Source: Juglans regia (taxonomy: Eukaryota > Streptophyta > Magnoliopsida > Fagales > Juglandaceae). From it: 64,000 bases of DNA. The notes below the pieces were generated by a model. It searched no databases and was not told the origin of the DNA. It saw only the letters and a list, made by a program, of their open reading frames with translations. The position numbers and the translations under genes are program-made. The stretch is from the NCBI RefSeq assembly GCF_001411555.2, contig NC_049905.1, positions 1,612,001-1,676,000 of the forward strand. Direction: 5' to 3'. Shown piece by piece: positions 36,933 to 52,067 of the stretch (position 1 is its first letter; every line of letters begins with the position of its first letter).

Positions 36933-39494
36933 TTAAGAATCGTTATAAGATTCTCCAACACCATTGCGCGTTGTCCTTGCCTTAGAATCATCAAGATAAT
37001 TTTGGTAAATATATGATGCAAAACCCCAAAGAGCCAAAACCATGGCAATTACCTTGACGCCGTTCATTTTGTCATGGAAAACTATCACAGCAGCGATAGG
37101 AGTAACAGCCAAAGAGACGGTACTGATTACGTTGGAGAAGAGAGACGACACCACAAATATCAAGCCCACAACACCAACAGAACAAATTTGCCAAGCCACT
37201 GCAGTCCAAGCCAACACCATTACATAAGAAACTCTTCCTGCACCAAAACCCTCCATTTCCCCATGCAAACTCTTCCATTCCCCACTTGCGAAAAGGCCCA
37301 CAACTGAAACACAGGTGGCAACAAGTGATGTATAGATTTGCAGTTCCAAGACTATAGAAAAGGTTTCCCTTTTAAGAACCTTTTGGAAGGAAAGCTGCAT
37401 TAGGGAAAGCAAAAGAGAGTAGAGTGCAGAGGCTGCAAGGGTACAAAGGAAGCCAATGATATATTTCCCCTTGGAAACTCCTGATGGTCCTTCAGAGTCA
37501 TCATTGACTCCGATCAGGGCAGCAGATAATGAGAGGAGAACCACAGAGTTAAGAATTAGAGCAGTAAACTTCTGAGAGTTGATGAAGTATGAGAAAACCG
37601 CATTAAAGGCTAGTTGGGTTGCACATATGAGGGAATAAGTAGAGGCAGAGAGGTACAAGAGTCCAACAGAATACAACATGTTGTCACCAGCTATGAGCAC
37701 TCCAAGAGAGAAGTAGACCAAGACAAGAATCTTAATAGAGGGTGGGGAGGCTGAAAAACTTGAAGGCTCCTGAGAAGGAATAAGAACGAGTGGGATTAAA
37801 AGGACTGGGAAGGCAGCAGTTTGCACAAGAGTAGCCATCCATTTACTATTTCCACCCTGGTCATAATAAAATCTCCCAAGAAGAACAGCGGCAGATTGGC
37901 CAACAACGAGGAAGAAAATATTTAGTGCTACCAAAAACCACCATTGCCACCGGTTGAGTTTTTTCAAAGCTAGCTGATTAGTGAAGGTTCCATCTTCGAT
38001 TGAGGGTCCTTGAATATCTGTAATTGGATATCAAGCGTCCAAACAGGTTTAGTATCCTCATAAAACAGATGGGTTTCATCGATCCACTGTATATATTTAA
38101 AACTTGGAAAGGTATATAAGCTTATTTAAAGAGATCAATACTAAAACAGAAAATCAAGTCTAGCAAAATTTATTTACAGACTCTTTCTATACAACTTGAG
38201 TTTTTTCTGATATACCAGGTACATAACTAGAAGTCTAGAACTACCGTATATGGCAATTGCTATTCACCCAAACTGTTTGATATGCAAAATAACAGTATCA
38301 AGGTCTAGTACGAGCACCTGTGTGGCAATATGCAATTCAGAAAGTGGAGAAACAATGTAACATACGAGATGCCCCAATACTAGAAAATCCTAGTACATCT
38401 GTTCTTCCAATATTCTTTAGAAAACATTAAACAAATATTACAATTGGCAAAGATTGGCATATAATTTTTTTTTCCTTTTGCAATACCAAAGATAAAAGAT
38501 GTCTTCTTTATAAGTTGCACTTGCCACATGCAAGCATCCATCAGATTGACTACCCAGAGTAGTGATGCTAAAAGATAGCCTAGAGTAAATTGATGGCTTA
38601 GCCAGAATAAATAACTCCAAAGGAAAGCAGAGAAGCTTTCTTCAATACTAAATCTGAGAACACGCACATATCTAGTCTCCAAAAGGCGTTAATAAGAGAT
38701 GGAAAATAGACAACGCTATGGTTCCAAATAATCTAGTAAAAACTTGCACTTTCACTTTGTAGCCCTCTTTGTGATCATCCTTGTATCATTGACAAGATGC
38801 AAAACCAGTGTTGTCCAGGGGGTAAAAGACATGTGAAAAACCCAGTACTCCTTTTTCTGATAAGTGGAGATGGAATAACCTTGTATTCCTTAATTTAATA
38901 GGATAGAAAACACACACAAACATTGCTATCTATTAACTGAAAAAAAAAAAAAAACACAAAAACTAAAAGTGTATCGATGCTAATTTGCGATTAACTACGT
39001 GTTTGATAAGTTTACATGCACCGCTCAATTTAAAAATATGTAAGACTGTATAACCATCCATCAAGGTTTTATCTTTATTTATATTTCTAGAAAAAGTCCA
39101 AGGAGTTTGAGATGAATCAATTGTGCATAACAACGCTTAAAATCAATTAGATTCCAGAGAAAACAGAGGAGTATATACATTTTAAGCCTCATCTCCGAGA
39201 ACAAGATGGAAAAACCTTTACGAGATACAGGACTTTATGATTTTCTTGGGTACCTAAGATTCAAACTTCCATTTTCTTTTCTTCACACATTTTTCTCAGC
39301 AACCAACGGAGCATTAGATGTTGATTCAACGATACCCCAGAAACATAAAGCCATAAAGGTTAGAAAAAATGAAACCCAACTCTATATTCCCTTAGAATCA
39401 TTGAAATTAGATATCCTCAAAAGTTGTTCCTTTTTTTTTTTTATCAGCCTTACTCAAAATAAGTTAATATAACACAGAGAAAGAGCGCGCGTGC

Positions 39495-39532
<38 letters not shown>

Positions 39533-39536
39533 GCAT
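36933..39536 (-). CDS. Purine permease (PUP family transporter)
   Basis: Encodes a membrane carrier of the plant purine permease family, which moves purines, cytokinins or related compounds with protons across the plasma membrane or tonoplast. The main exon (38017-36933) starts after an ACAG acceptor and runs in one frame through NRWQWWFLVALNIFFLVVGQ, GRFYYDQGGNSKWMATLVQT, the LGVLIAGDNMLYSVGLLYL stretch and LAVTPIAAVIVFHDKMNG, with about ten hydrophobic segments. It contains no ATG suited as start. A 7-base exon ATGCCAG (39536-39530), followed by GT, joins it in frame to give MPDIQGPSIEDGTFTNQ. Total 363 residues, normal for the family. The 1.5-kb intron begins directly with a CT-repeat tract. 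Substrate cannot be predicted. The 5' exon is inference; the rest is firm. Confidence 0.88.
39498..39528. repeat. (GA)n microsatellite at the permease 5' splice site
   Basis: Uninterrupted GA dinucleotides. On the coding (minus) strand they form a CT tract that starts immediately after the proposed GT donor of exon 1. Confidence 0.9.
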
Positions 39537-41261
39537 GGTGCTTGGAGTCACAGGGATTAAAGAAAAAGGAAGCTTGGCACTTCAAAGTTAAAGTCTAGGA
39601 CTGCTATCAACAAGAGAATAAGAAAGAGAGGTTTTATGAGTGTATTGGCGGCCTATTCGGCAACAAGAATTTCACGCCATTGCTTCTGTTTGTTGGTTTT
39701 TTTCCTATAAATGAATTAAGGAAAGGGATGGTTTAGTATATTAATTAAGAATTATGCTATTTTGATCTTCTACTGACTTCACTGTGGTCAGTCTGTCAAT
39801 AAAAAATAAATTTATTCTTTAACAAACTATATATTTTAGATAATTTTTCATTACTTTGTACATTCTCTTTCATTCTTCTTAGTTCGAAGGGGAAAAAAAA
39901 TATTTTTTAAAAATGCTATTTGTTTAATTTCATATCATTTCTTTTTGTTCTATCCTAATCAAAACTTAAATAAGGAAGACAATTAGAACGTTTCAAAATT
40001 ATTATTATTATTTTTTAATTTCATTCCATGCATTTCTTCATCCAAGCAAGTCAAAGAGATTTAAGAGGGTATTGGGCAACAAAAATTTAATGCGATTGCT
40101 ATTGTTATTTGGTTTTATCCGAACCAGCTGCTTGTTATTCACGGTCTCAATGATGAATCTGAGACTTAGGAAGGGAGTTAATTAGACAGTGTCACGTGTA
40201 ATTTACCACAAATAAGTGGAGTATAATGGAAGATCAATATCCGCAGCTGTTGCAACTTTTCTTATTGATGGACGAGTAAAATGCTTCGAACAAGAAGCTC
40301 ACTTGAGTTGGTTTAGATATTATCGAATCTGGAAATAGAGAAAAAGTGCTGCATCACTCTTTGTTTGACTTAAAAAAAAAGAAAAAAAAAAGATTTTGAG
40401 TAGCCCTACATGTACTGTGACAAGACTCGCTTTCACTACCGCTCCGGTGGGTTCCCTTAACCAAGCCACTACCTATGAGTCGCCGACTCATTCTTCAAAG
40501 GCTCATTCTTCAAAAGATGTCTCTTTTGATAAAAAATGAAAATATTACATTGTCAATTTATGGAAATGTCATTTTTATGTGTGATTTCATTTGAGAAGAA
40601 TCTATATAAATAAATTATCCAAGCATTCTCATTTATCAGGGTTTTCCTTTTTAATTTGAATTTTAAATTTCAAATTTTAAAGTTTTCACCTTTATCATTA
40701 GCTGCCACATCAGCACGATGACAATCTCATTTTATCAGTGTTTTCTTTTGTAACTTGAATTTCAAATTTCCAATTTTAAAGTTTCCACCATTTTCATTAG
40801 CTACCACATCTGTACAATGACAATCCCATTTTATCAGTGTTTTCTTTTTTAATTTGAATTTCAAATTTCAAATTTTAAAGTTTTCACCATTTTCATTAGC
40901 TGCCACATCAGCACGTGTATATATATATATATTTGATTTATAAGAGCACGTATAGTTATATGTAAGTAAAATTGTAAAAATATATTTTCCTATATATATG
41001 TGTGTGTATTTTGGTGAGGTTCAAGGTCCATTTAAATAACACTTGTGCTGCTGTGCGGTGCATAGAAGTATCTCAATTGAAGGTTCTTCCAACTTTATGA
41101 AAAAAACTTAGCCAAGCCGATCCTACATCACTTAACAATTGAAACACCCAAAAAGGCTACAAGAAAGGGACAGAAACTTTGCAGACTATTGATATGATGA
41201 GAAAAACCAGTGAGGAAATGGGGACAATGAAGTTGGAGCAAGCATAGTTCCATGCCGGGTA
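39537..41261. other. Intergenic between permease and RABH1B
   Basis: Holds the permease promoter region and the 3' end of the RABH1B gene. No reading frame is recognised. A 99-bp tandem repeat lies at about 40635-40917, followed by a short AT run. Confidence 0.55.
40635..40917. repeat. 99-bp tandem repeat, three copies
   Basis: GCTGCCACATCAGCAC, GCTACCACATCTGTAC and GCTGCCACATCAGCAC occur at 40701, 40800 and 40899. Each is preceded by TTTTATCAGTGTTTTC-like and TTTGAATTTCAAATTTC-like stretches. Not coding. Confidence 0.88.
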
Positions 41262-44194
<2,933 letters not shown>

Positions 44195-46596
44195 ATGGCG
44201 TTGAGGGCAGCCATGCTTCGTCACGTCCGAGTCCCGGTTCAAACCCTAATCATAACAGGATCGAAACTGCAGCCACGGGCTCTGTACGGTGGTTCCCTCC
44301 GGTTCCTGTCATCCCACGGCGACGATCATCTGACCAAGGACGAGGTCATCGACAGAGTCCTCTCCGTCGTCAAGAGCTTCCCCAAAGTCGATCCCTCCAA
44401 GGTCTGTCGGTGTGCCTCTCATGTGCTCTCCGATTCCCTCTTATTTTCCGTTTTTTCTTGGAAAATGTTTGTTTAGTTCCCTCGAATATGTGACCAGTGA
44501 GAAAAAAAATCGAGCTTGATGTGCTACCGCCATTCATGATTTTTTTAGCTCGGTTGCGTTGATTAATCGTTAATCTCCCTCGATTAAGTTTTATTTGTTT
44601 GCTTATCGATTTATTTTTTTCGTGGGCAAATATCCGTTTTGTTGCCCAGAGAATGTGGTGAATGTAAGTGGAAGTAAAATTTTGCTGCTTGACTGAGGCT
44701 AGAACAACAGTTATGGTTTTGTTGTGGTGGATTTTGCAGATATTATAGCAAAAACTTTATTTTCTTTGTATTTTCCTCTGTTCTAGCGACCAAACATAAG
44801 TAAATGGCGTTGTTTTGTTTGATTGCATTGAGAATGTTGATCTGTCTAGGATCTTCTTCCAAATGTAAAAACATTTTGATTGTTCAGCTAATTTTTGTTT
44901 TCCAAAATCTTGATGTGCCAAGTAAAAACCATTCAAGACCTAGTTGAAATTTCCTTTGCTATTATATTTGATGTGGGTTTCATTTTCTGATTGTAAATAA
45001 TTAAAATCTTGTGGTTTGCGCCATATTACAAGTAAAAGTAGGAAAAAATTGAAAATTGTAAGGTTTGAAGTAAACGATCAAGTGGATACTTTTCTGACTT
45101 ATGATATTATTGTAGTGCAGTATTTAGACAATTCCAGTAAAATTCTGATTTTCTTTGTGGAGAAGTTACTTCATTAAGAATGACTTTTGCACCTCTAAAA
45201 AGCCTTATATTGGAGAGAGTTCACATGTTGTTTTTTTATCATTGCTTGGTTTCTCTCCAATTGGGCCATATCTAATGTGTAACCAAAAGGTAGATACGTC
45301 ACAACTTACAGATTCATTGGTTTATGCCATTTTTTTTTATTTTAATCTATTTCTTGCCCGTTTTGGAGCGTTGTTCCTATGCGTGATGTATATTATTCAT
45401 TGCCTTCTTTAAGGAATATGACATACAGACACGCATGAATCTTTGGAAGCATGAATTATGAATGCTCAGCTCAAAGTCATTGTTTGGTGCATTATATGGC
45501 TTGCTTTTGGATGCTCTAATTTAATGGATTTTTACACTTCCCCTCACCTGGGATTGGATGGAAAATAGGTTCATGGGTTGCCTTTTTATTTATTTTGGAT
45601 TGTTGTTACACTTACACCAGTGTTTATCTATTTTTTTTCCTCATTCTCATTGAAAATTATTTTGCGACTACTTATAGAAGGGCAAGGGAATTCCATGCGT
45701 TAATAGAACGAATCCCAAACTGGACATCATTCTTCTCAGTTTCTTGGCTTCATTGAACATAATACTACTTTTCCTCTTAAGTAATTTGACAAGACCTCTT
45801 TATAGGTTACATTTCCCCCTCTTGTTTGGGATTCTGCTTCATTCCTTGATTGAAGCATTAATTCATCTCATCACATAAAACATTTTGCTTCTAACTATGT
45901 TTACAGTTCCTAAACCGGTGTATTCACATGTATACTTCTAGTGTACCTGGGCTATGCCTCTTTCATATCAATAAAATAACTTATTACTTATAAAAAAAAA
46001 AACTATGTTTACAGACTAGTTATGTAGAGGAGCTAAAGTTGTTGCCTGGACAACTATATGTTACCTAATATAAACTATATATGAGCATATTAATGAATTC
46101 TCACTTTTGCTATTTGGTTACTGGCTATTATGTTTTTTTGATCTTATTATCTCCGAACAGCCTCCCATTGTCTAGAAAAAAGTAGAGGGGTAAAGCCTCT
46201 ATACTAAACCGCTTGATAGGTAGTTGCCAATTAGATATTAAAGAAGTTCTTCAGCGTTCTGTGGCCGATTACTTTCAGTGCATTATTTTCTTAAGAAACT
46301 TATGTAATTTAATTTTTAATTGTCAGTTGGTGCCCTTCTATCTAATCCGAGTTGTAGGTAACTGGTCACAATATCATAAAAAATATACTACTGGGATTAC
46401 AATTTTGGCTCATCTGTAGGTGAATGCTGATGTCCATTTCCAGAATGATTTGGGCTTGGATAGCTTGGACAATGTGGAGATCGTAATGGCTCTTGAAGAG
46501 GAGTTCAAGCTGGAGATTCCGGATAAGGAAGCCAATAAAATTGAGTCCTGTAATCTTGCAATTGAATACATCCACAACCATCCATTGGCTGGTTAA
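44195..46596 (+). CDS. Mitochondrial acyl carrier protein (mtACP1-like)
   Basis: Two exons, 44195-44401 and 46420-46596, give 127 residues. The first exon encodes a mitochondrial presequence ([20 protein letters not shown]..., with SLRFLSS near the likely cleavage area) and the start of the ACP fold ([21 protein letters not shown]). The second has [20 protein letters not shown] with the phosphopantetheine-bearing Ser at about residue 84, then [20 protein letters not shown]. In mitochondria ACP carries acyl chains for octanoate/lipoate synthesis and associates with respiratory complex I and Fe-S cluster assembly. The sequence looks closer to Arabidopsis mtACP1 than to mtACP2, from memory. The 2.0-kb intron contains a LINE tail. 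Confidence 0.96.
45907..46000 (+). mobile_element. 5'-truncated LINE tail in the mtACP intron
   Basis: This 94-bp piece ends GGGCTATGCCTC...CAATAAAATAACTTATTACTTATA plus a poly-A run. It is flanked by the perfect 14-base duplication AACTATGTTTACAG (45893-45906 and 46001-46014). These features indicate target-primed insertion of a severely truncated LINE. A fragment with the same tail type lies at 56588-56732. Confidence 0.88.
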
Positions 46597-46889
46597 CTTA
46601 ATATAATCTGCCCAAGCTCATTTTTCTCATTGAATTACATGTAGAACAGTAATCTGCTCATCCCTTCTTCTTCTTTTTTGTCTACTCGTTGGATGTTTGT
46701 AGAGTGATCTTCAAATTTGTGGTGGAAAATAATTTGAAATCTGTTTAAAGAAGAGTAGCCTTTCCAGAAGTTGGCTTGCGATGCTTCTTCTTTAAACAGT
46801 AACAGTTTCTTTTGGTTCCAGAAAACATCGGAATGGATCTGTTTGCCTAAGCATCTGTCTTCCTTCGTACACTGTTATATTTTTTAGTT

Positions 46890-47060
46890 TTGCTGCTCAT
46901 CATTCCTACACACCACATTTTTTTTTTTAAATTGGATTTTATTTTTCTTAAACTAATTGAATTCTTCTACTTATCATCTATACACCATATATTTAGTAAG
47001 AGAAAAAAATAAAAAAGTGTGGTGTGTGATGAGTGGGGATGAAAAGTAGAATTTTTCTAT
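46890..47060. mobile_element. Foldback MITE (CACCACA family)
   Basis: The left arm TGCTCATCATTCCTACACAC continues to CACATTTT. The right arm is AAAAGTGTGGTGTGTGATGA, then GTGGGGATGA. It shares ends with the element at 13938-14152. Confidence 0.75.
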
Positions 47061-47569
47061 ATTTTGATTTGTCCATCTTTTTCTCCATTTTAGACCCGAA
47101 ACTCTAAGAAATATCAGCATCTAGAAGTAGAAGATCTGACTGCCAAACTTGTCATAATCTATCATCTTTCTTATATTTTATAGAATAAATCACAGCACAT
47201 TTTAGATGGCTATTACAATATGTAGCATTCAAGCCCAATAAGCAAAGAGAAAGCATCAATCACGACTAACTATTCCTTTAAAGTAACTCCAAACAACACC
47301 AACTTTGCTAATTATTGTTTTCCCAAAATGTGTTTGATCTGCAGATAGAAGAGAGGTTGATATTTTGAAGAAATTTTTTCCCCTTATTTTCTTTTCTTGT
47401 TGGTTGCAGGGAATTCTGTTTCTCACAATGATATGATTTTTTTTTTTTTTTCCTTTCCCTCAATTTGCATCATCATTTTCACATACATCCCTCACAGATC
47501 ATGATGCAAGTACTCAACCAAGCCTTTCCTCGTGACCGCATTTCTCTCCAACAGTTCTCCTTATAAAAT

Positions 47570-47720
47570 GGAAACGCACGAAGTATGTACATCGAAGAAA
47601 GAGAGAGACCTTTGAAACTGAATCAGATGGTGAGATTGATAGCTAGTGAATTTCTTTCTTATTTTTAAGTTTATATAATCTTTTTTGTAATCTCTTCTTA
47701 ATCTAACCTGTGCAGTAGAT
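47570..47720. repeat. Diverged duplicate of 51060-51230
   Basis: Shared landmarks in order are GTATGTACAT, GAAGAAAGAGA, CTTTGAAACTGA, TCGGATGG or TCAGATGG, and GTGAATTTCTTTCTTAT. The two copies lie on either side of the PMEI-like gene. Confidence 0.65.
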
Positions 47721-48033
47721 AGGCATGCAATCCATTAATTATAAGATTAGACTTTACTCCAACATATGATTGTTATGTTGGCAATGGACTTCAAATTAAC
47801 GTTATTCCCTGGTAACACGTAATTATTTCATGTTTCATAATCATGAACGCGCGCACACATATATGTTGTTTATTTTAGATTTCATCATTCCATACACATC
47901 CCCTATATGGCATGTACTTAAAATGTACGGCATCAGCAAGTAACTTAGACTGATAAAACTTTGGATGAATATTAGCATTGTTCAAGTAATGTTGGAGTTG
48001 ATTTAAAAAAAATAAAAAGGGTAATGTTGAAGT

Positions 48034-48567
48034 CAAGTTTTGAATTTCATACTGTACCAACCGTACGGCCAGTATTTACCATATTGAAGTAGTGACCGGT
48101 ACAATAGAGGTATTCGTTTCGTACCGTATCAAATACCGGCCGTATCAGTGCATTTCGATCAATACTGGCTGGTTTTCGGTGTACCGGCCGAAATTATTTT
48201 TTTTGTAATTAATGTAAAAATTATGACTTTTTCATAATTTTCACTCTAATTCTCATATCTAAAAACTATTTTCTTAATTTTTTTTTTTATCTTTTTTTCT
48301 CAAGAACTAAAAATCAAATCCCTACTTTCCTTTTCGTGATAAAGATCATGAGTAATTATTTTTTTAAATAGTATTTGAATTGAGAACTTAGAAGTATTAT
48401 TGAGTTTTATAAATATGTGTTTTAATTTTTTAAGATTTGCATTGATGTTATTTTAAAATATAATTTATATATATAATTAATTTATTATATATAGACTATC
48501 CTGAAACGGTATCGGTATCAAAATATTTCATTTCAATGTCTTAACTAAAACGGTATTCAAAACTTTG
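48034..48567. mobile_element. hAT-type MITE, 534 bp
   Basis: The ends CAAGTTTTGAAT and ATTCAAAACTTTG are near-perfect inverse complements. The 8-bp target duplication GTTGAAGT is exact (48026-48033 and 48568-48575). Subterminal repeats read GTACCG, ATACCGG and CGGTAT. No coding capacity. Confidence 0.9.
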
Positions 48568-48575
48568 GTTGAAGT

Positions 48576-49337
48576 TACTTCATAATACCATACCACTTGA
48601 CAGCTTATAATTATAAACTTGTTGCCATGAAACAAATAAAACAAAGCAAGAGTAATTAAAACCTAACATCAACTGCCATAATTTCCTGCTCGATATCATG
48701 GCAATTCATTGATGATGAAGACGAAAGAACTCATCATGTGCTGCTTGACACCATGCACCACGGTCTTAATTAACCCTAGTAATTGGATTTGAATACAAGT
48801 ACAAAGCTAGAATCAATCATATTAGGTTGTGATGCAGACATATACCATGTTCATTTCAATCAACAGATCATCAAATTTTTTTAGCAGAAATTTTCATGGC
48901 ATCTTTGACCACATATTACATACATCTGAGTTAATTAACAGAACCCCCAAGAATAAAAAAAATAATAATAATAATCTCGTTTTCCTTGGTAGGAATAATG
49001 ACAAAAAATCCAAAAGGAAAGAGAGGGAAATCTAGCTAGAAGTTAATTTGCATCAAAACAAAACATCAATTTATCCTGTCAATTTATTTTTATATACCAA
49101 AAGAAACTTTCAAAATACAATCAACATGAAGACAATATCTGCCGACATGATCAACTCATGAATCAATACGAGAACAACATATGCGACCCCAACAATAATA
49201 TTGTCCATATATATTAATTAAGCTGCTAATTAGAATTATGATTCAGGAAGAAGTTATAAAAAAAATAAGAACCAAAGATCATGATCAGACAATTAATTAC
49301 CAGCTAGACCTTAGTTTCCGATCGAGGTGCGTGATAA
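48576..49337. other. Intergenic 3' of the PMEI-like gene
   Basis: AT-rich; no gene or repeat recognised. The right part probably contains the 3' untranslated region of the minus-strand gene. Confidence 0.5.
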
Positions 49338-49889
49338 TCAACTTAGCATACCGATAATCGAAAGCGCAATAGCAGACAACTGAAACGTATCGTTGTTTAT
49401 CTTTGTTAAAGGCGAAACCACACCTTTCTTCTCCTTGAAACCGTCTTCACAGGTTGTAGAGGCATCGATGATCGAACTCACTTCGATGTTAGCATCTTTG
49501 TAGTGTTTGTTCTTGTAGTCTTTCATGGCTTGTTTGGTCGCAGTACCAGCATTGGAATACAGATTATAGCAGTCATTCAAGCATGCCTTAACATAAGGGT
49601 CCAATTTTTTGCACTCCAGGAGCTTCTTGACGCGGCGCGTCGTGTTTGTAACGTTGAGGTTGATTAAGTTGATCGAGATCTTTCCAAGTTCACGAATATC
49701 GGAAGCACTGTAGCTTTCTGGGGCTGCTTGCAGAGAGGTCACGCAGAAGTTGTAGATTAGGTTTGGGTCCTGCTGCGCGCATTTTTTGCAGGTTTCTGGG
49801 ATGAGATTATTGGCATTTATGGCATGGAAGATGGAGAACACGAGGAAGAACCAAATAGGGAGGGAGAGGTAAAACAAGGGAAGCCTCAT
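49338..49889 (-). CDS. PMEI / invertase-inhibitor-like secreted protein
   Basis: A single-exon gene of 183 codons from MRLPLFYLSLPIWFFLVFSI. An in-frame Met 12 codons upstream exists, but this start puts the hydrophobic signal peptide (about residues 1-26) at the very N-terminus. The mature part has ETCKKCAQQDPNLIYNFCVT (Cys34, 37, 49), LKACLNDCYNLY-like spacing (Cys93, 97) and TTCEDGFKEK (Cys147), the cysteine and helix pattern of the PMEI domain. Members inhibit pectin methylesterase or acid invertase in the cell wall or vacuole. This one resembles the putative invertase inhibitors related to the plane-tree pollen protein Pla a 1. Which enzyme it targets cannot be told. A hydrophobic C-terminus (LSAIALSIIGMLS) is also present. 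Confidence 0.9.
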   Translation of the reverse strand: MRLPLFYLSLPIWFFLVFSIFHAINANNLIPETCKKCAQQDPNLIYNFCVTSLQAAPESYSASDIRELGKISINLINLNVTNTTRRVKKLLECKKLDPYVKACLNDCYNLYSNAGTATKQAMKDYKNKHYKDANIEVSSIIDASTTCEDGFKEKKGVVSPLTKINNDTFQLSAIALSIIGMLS

Positions 49890-50659
49890 TTTTGTTTGAA
49901 GAATAATTCTAGCTATGTAAATCATGTGAAGATATGGTGTGTGTATGTGTATATATATATATATATATGCGTTTTGCTATGTACAAATAAGTTTACGTAC
50001 TAATTTGCGTATTAATGTTGTTGCATTCATATTCTAAATTCAATTAGCATTGTTTTCAATAAAATCTACTTTCTGACCAATCATATTAAATGGATGTGCG
50101 TATTAGTACGCAAAATCGCTTACAATTAAATTTTTACTATATATATGTATATATGTATATCATCGTCAATATCCTTATCCAAGTGATTGAATCAATGCCT
50201 TAAAAGACAAGTATTATATATCATGGTCAATACTGCATCGATAAGATGCTCTTTTAAATTCTTGCTCCAATTTGAGAGTTTCAAATGAATAGAGATTGAC
50301 GATAGAGAGACGCATGAAGTTAAATCTTATAAGATCTCAATCTTTTAGATTTAAAAAAATCCTTAGATTGGCTTAAAATTTAGATTTTTTTTTTAATTTC
50401 TTCTATGTTGTCCATGCATGTATTGAAATTACACGGCGTTGCGTATACATAAACCAGCTTAGGGAATTTGTGTGGATATATAATATTTTTAATAAAGTGT
50501 TTACGTGACATAATTTAATTTGAAAGATCAGAAATTCTAAAATTTAGATCGTTTAAATGATGTGGATAACGTGTTCTGCACATCGACTTGAGAATAGAAT
50601 AACTCATCATGATTTAATACATGTTTGGGAACCTTATTATAATAATGCACTGCACATGA

Positions 50660-50990
50660 TATACAACTGAATCATCATCATGTATTTCTTTCGTCGTCTC
50701 TTTTGGGATTACAAAGTCTTTTACACGCAACTCTCAAATTCCCCATATTTAATTAGTTACGAACATTTTTGGACGCAACTCGATCTCAAATTCCTAAAGT
50801 TTTTGGATAATTATTAATTATTTAATTATCCAAAAAATACATCACATGATCATACAACACAATAGGTTTTGCCCTTCTAACACGTTTCTACATGTTTTTC
50901 AGCCTTTAATTATTAATTGGTACTTTGAAAATTGTATTTGAGGAAACAAATTAATAATTAATTAAAGTTTTCTTTTAAAAAAAGTTTTTT
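50660..50990. repeat. Diverged duplicate of 52230-52545
   Basis: Both copies show TCTTTTGGGATTACAAAGTC, GCAACTCTCAAATTCC, ATACATCACATGAT, AATAGGTTT, TCTAACACGTTTCTACATG and TTTTCAGCCTTTAATT in the same order. They lie upstream of the PMEI-like gene, about 1.55 kb apart, with transposons between them. Confidence 0.85.
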
Positions 50991-51220
50991 TAAAGGAAAT
51001 TAATTGTTCAAAACTGGCTTCAAATTAAATTAAATGAAACACGTTAAACCATGCACTAAAATGGAAGTGGAACTGCGTGATGTATGTACATTATTGAAGA
51101 AAGAGATCAGAGATCAGCTTTGAAACTGAGTCGGATGGAAGTGAATTTCTTTCTTATAAAAAAAAAAGAAGCAAAGAGCTTGCTACAACATTTTCAAGGG
51201 ATTGAAATCTAACATGTGCA

Positions 51221-51408
51221 TCATATGGGGAATGAGGTAACTCATAGATTAGCTCGTTATAGTTGGAATGTTGATAATATTTCTGTGATGGGGGCATGTT
51301 CCTACTTTTGTTGATCGTTCTCTCTGGATTGATAAAAACAATATGTTTTGAGGTTTTATGAATGAATGAATGTTTGGTTATAAAAATTTAAAAAAAAAAA
51401 AAAAAAGT
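51221..51408 (+). mobile_element. LINE 3' fragment with RNase H remnant
   Basis: The translation contains GNEVTHRLARYSWNVDNISV and, after a frameshift, VPTFVDRSLWIDKNN. This is the usual end of the RNase H domain attached to plant LINE or reverse-transcriptase-like open frames. A stop, a short 3' region and a poly-A tract (about 51391-51406) follow. The 5' boundary is approximate and no target duplication was pinned. Confidence 0.7.
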
Positions 51409-51441
51409 AGACCTCATCTAAAAAAAATGCAAAAAAATAAA

Positions 51442-52067
51442 AGTTAATTACATTTTGCTCTCTCGAAATTTACTCAATTCATAATGTATCTCTGAAACTA
51501 ATAATTGTATCAAAGTGGATCCTTGAACTTTCAAAACTTTCTAATCATCCTCTTTCGTCTACCAACAGCATTAAATCTAACTGAAATTCACTATAAATAT
51601 TAATTTTTATCTAATTTATTATCATTAACCATGTAAAATATAAAATAATATATGCTATCAATTAATAATAAATCATTAATCATATATAAAATTATTTTAT
51701 ACCTAAGTTGCAAGCAAGTATGAATAATCTATGTACACAATGAAATTATTTGATATTTATTAACCATATATAAATTAATAAAAAAATTATTTAATGATTT
51801 ATGATTTATTATTAATTGATAGTATATATTATTTTATATTTTATATGGTCAATAATAATAAATTAGATGAAAATTATATTTTTACAGTGAATGTTATGCA
51901 CATAAACAGTACGTGTAGTGAATTTTAGTTAGATTTAATGCTGCTGGTAGACGGAATGGAGGATTTGGAAGTTTTGAAAGTTCGAGCGTCCACTTTGATG
52001 TAATTATTAGTTTCGAAAGCATATTGTGAATTGAGTGAAAGTTCGAGTAGGCAAAATGTAATTAACT
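51442..52067. mobile_element. Long-TIR foldback element, Mutator-like, 626 bp
   Basis: Begins AGTTAATTACATTTTGC and ends in its exact inverse complement. The arms extend for about 250-300 bases (for example TTCATAATGTATCTCTGAAA against TTTCGAAAGCATATTGTGAA), so nearly the whole element is one large inverted repeat. Flanks carry the 11-base duplication AAAAAAATAAA (51431-51441 and 52068-52078). Low complexity weakens that duplication as evidence, but its length fits Mutator-type insertion. Confidence 0.82.

Larger units (their letters stand above)
46597..48033. other. Intergenic downstream of mtACP
   Basis: Includes the mtACP 3' untranslated region and a foldback MITE at about 46890-47060. 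The stretch at 47570-47720 resembles 51060-51230 (see the repeat entry). No gene is recognised. Confidence 0.5.

Noticed and set aside
37042..37307. Plus-strand frames opposite the purine permease
   Set aside because: Antisense shadows of a well-supported gene.
40630..40920. Short regularly spaced repeats as a CRISPR-like array
   Set aside because: Three contiguous 99-bp tandem units without spacers in a plant nuclear genome; an ordinary tandem repeat.
49890..49925. Upstream Met of the PMEI-like gene
   Set aside because: It would place 12 extra residues before a typical signal peptide; the internal Met is the better start, though the longer form cannot be excluded.
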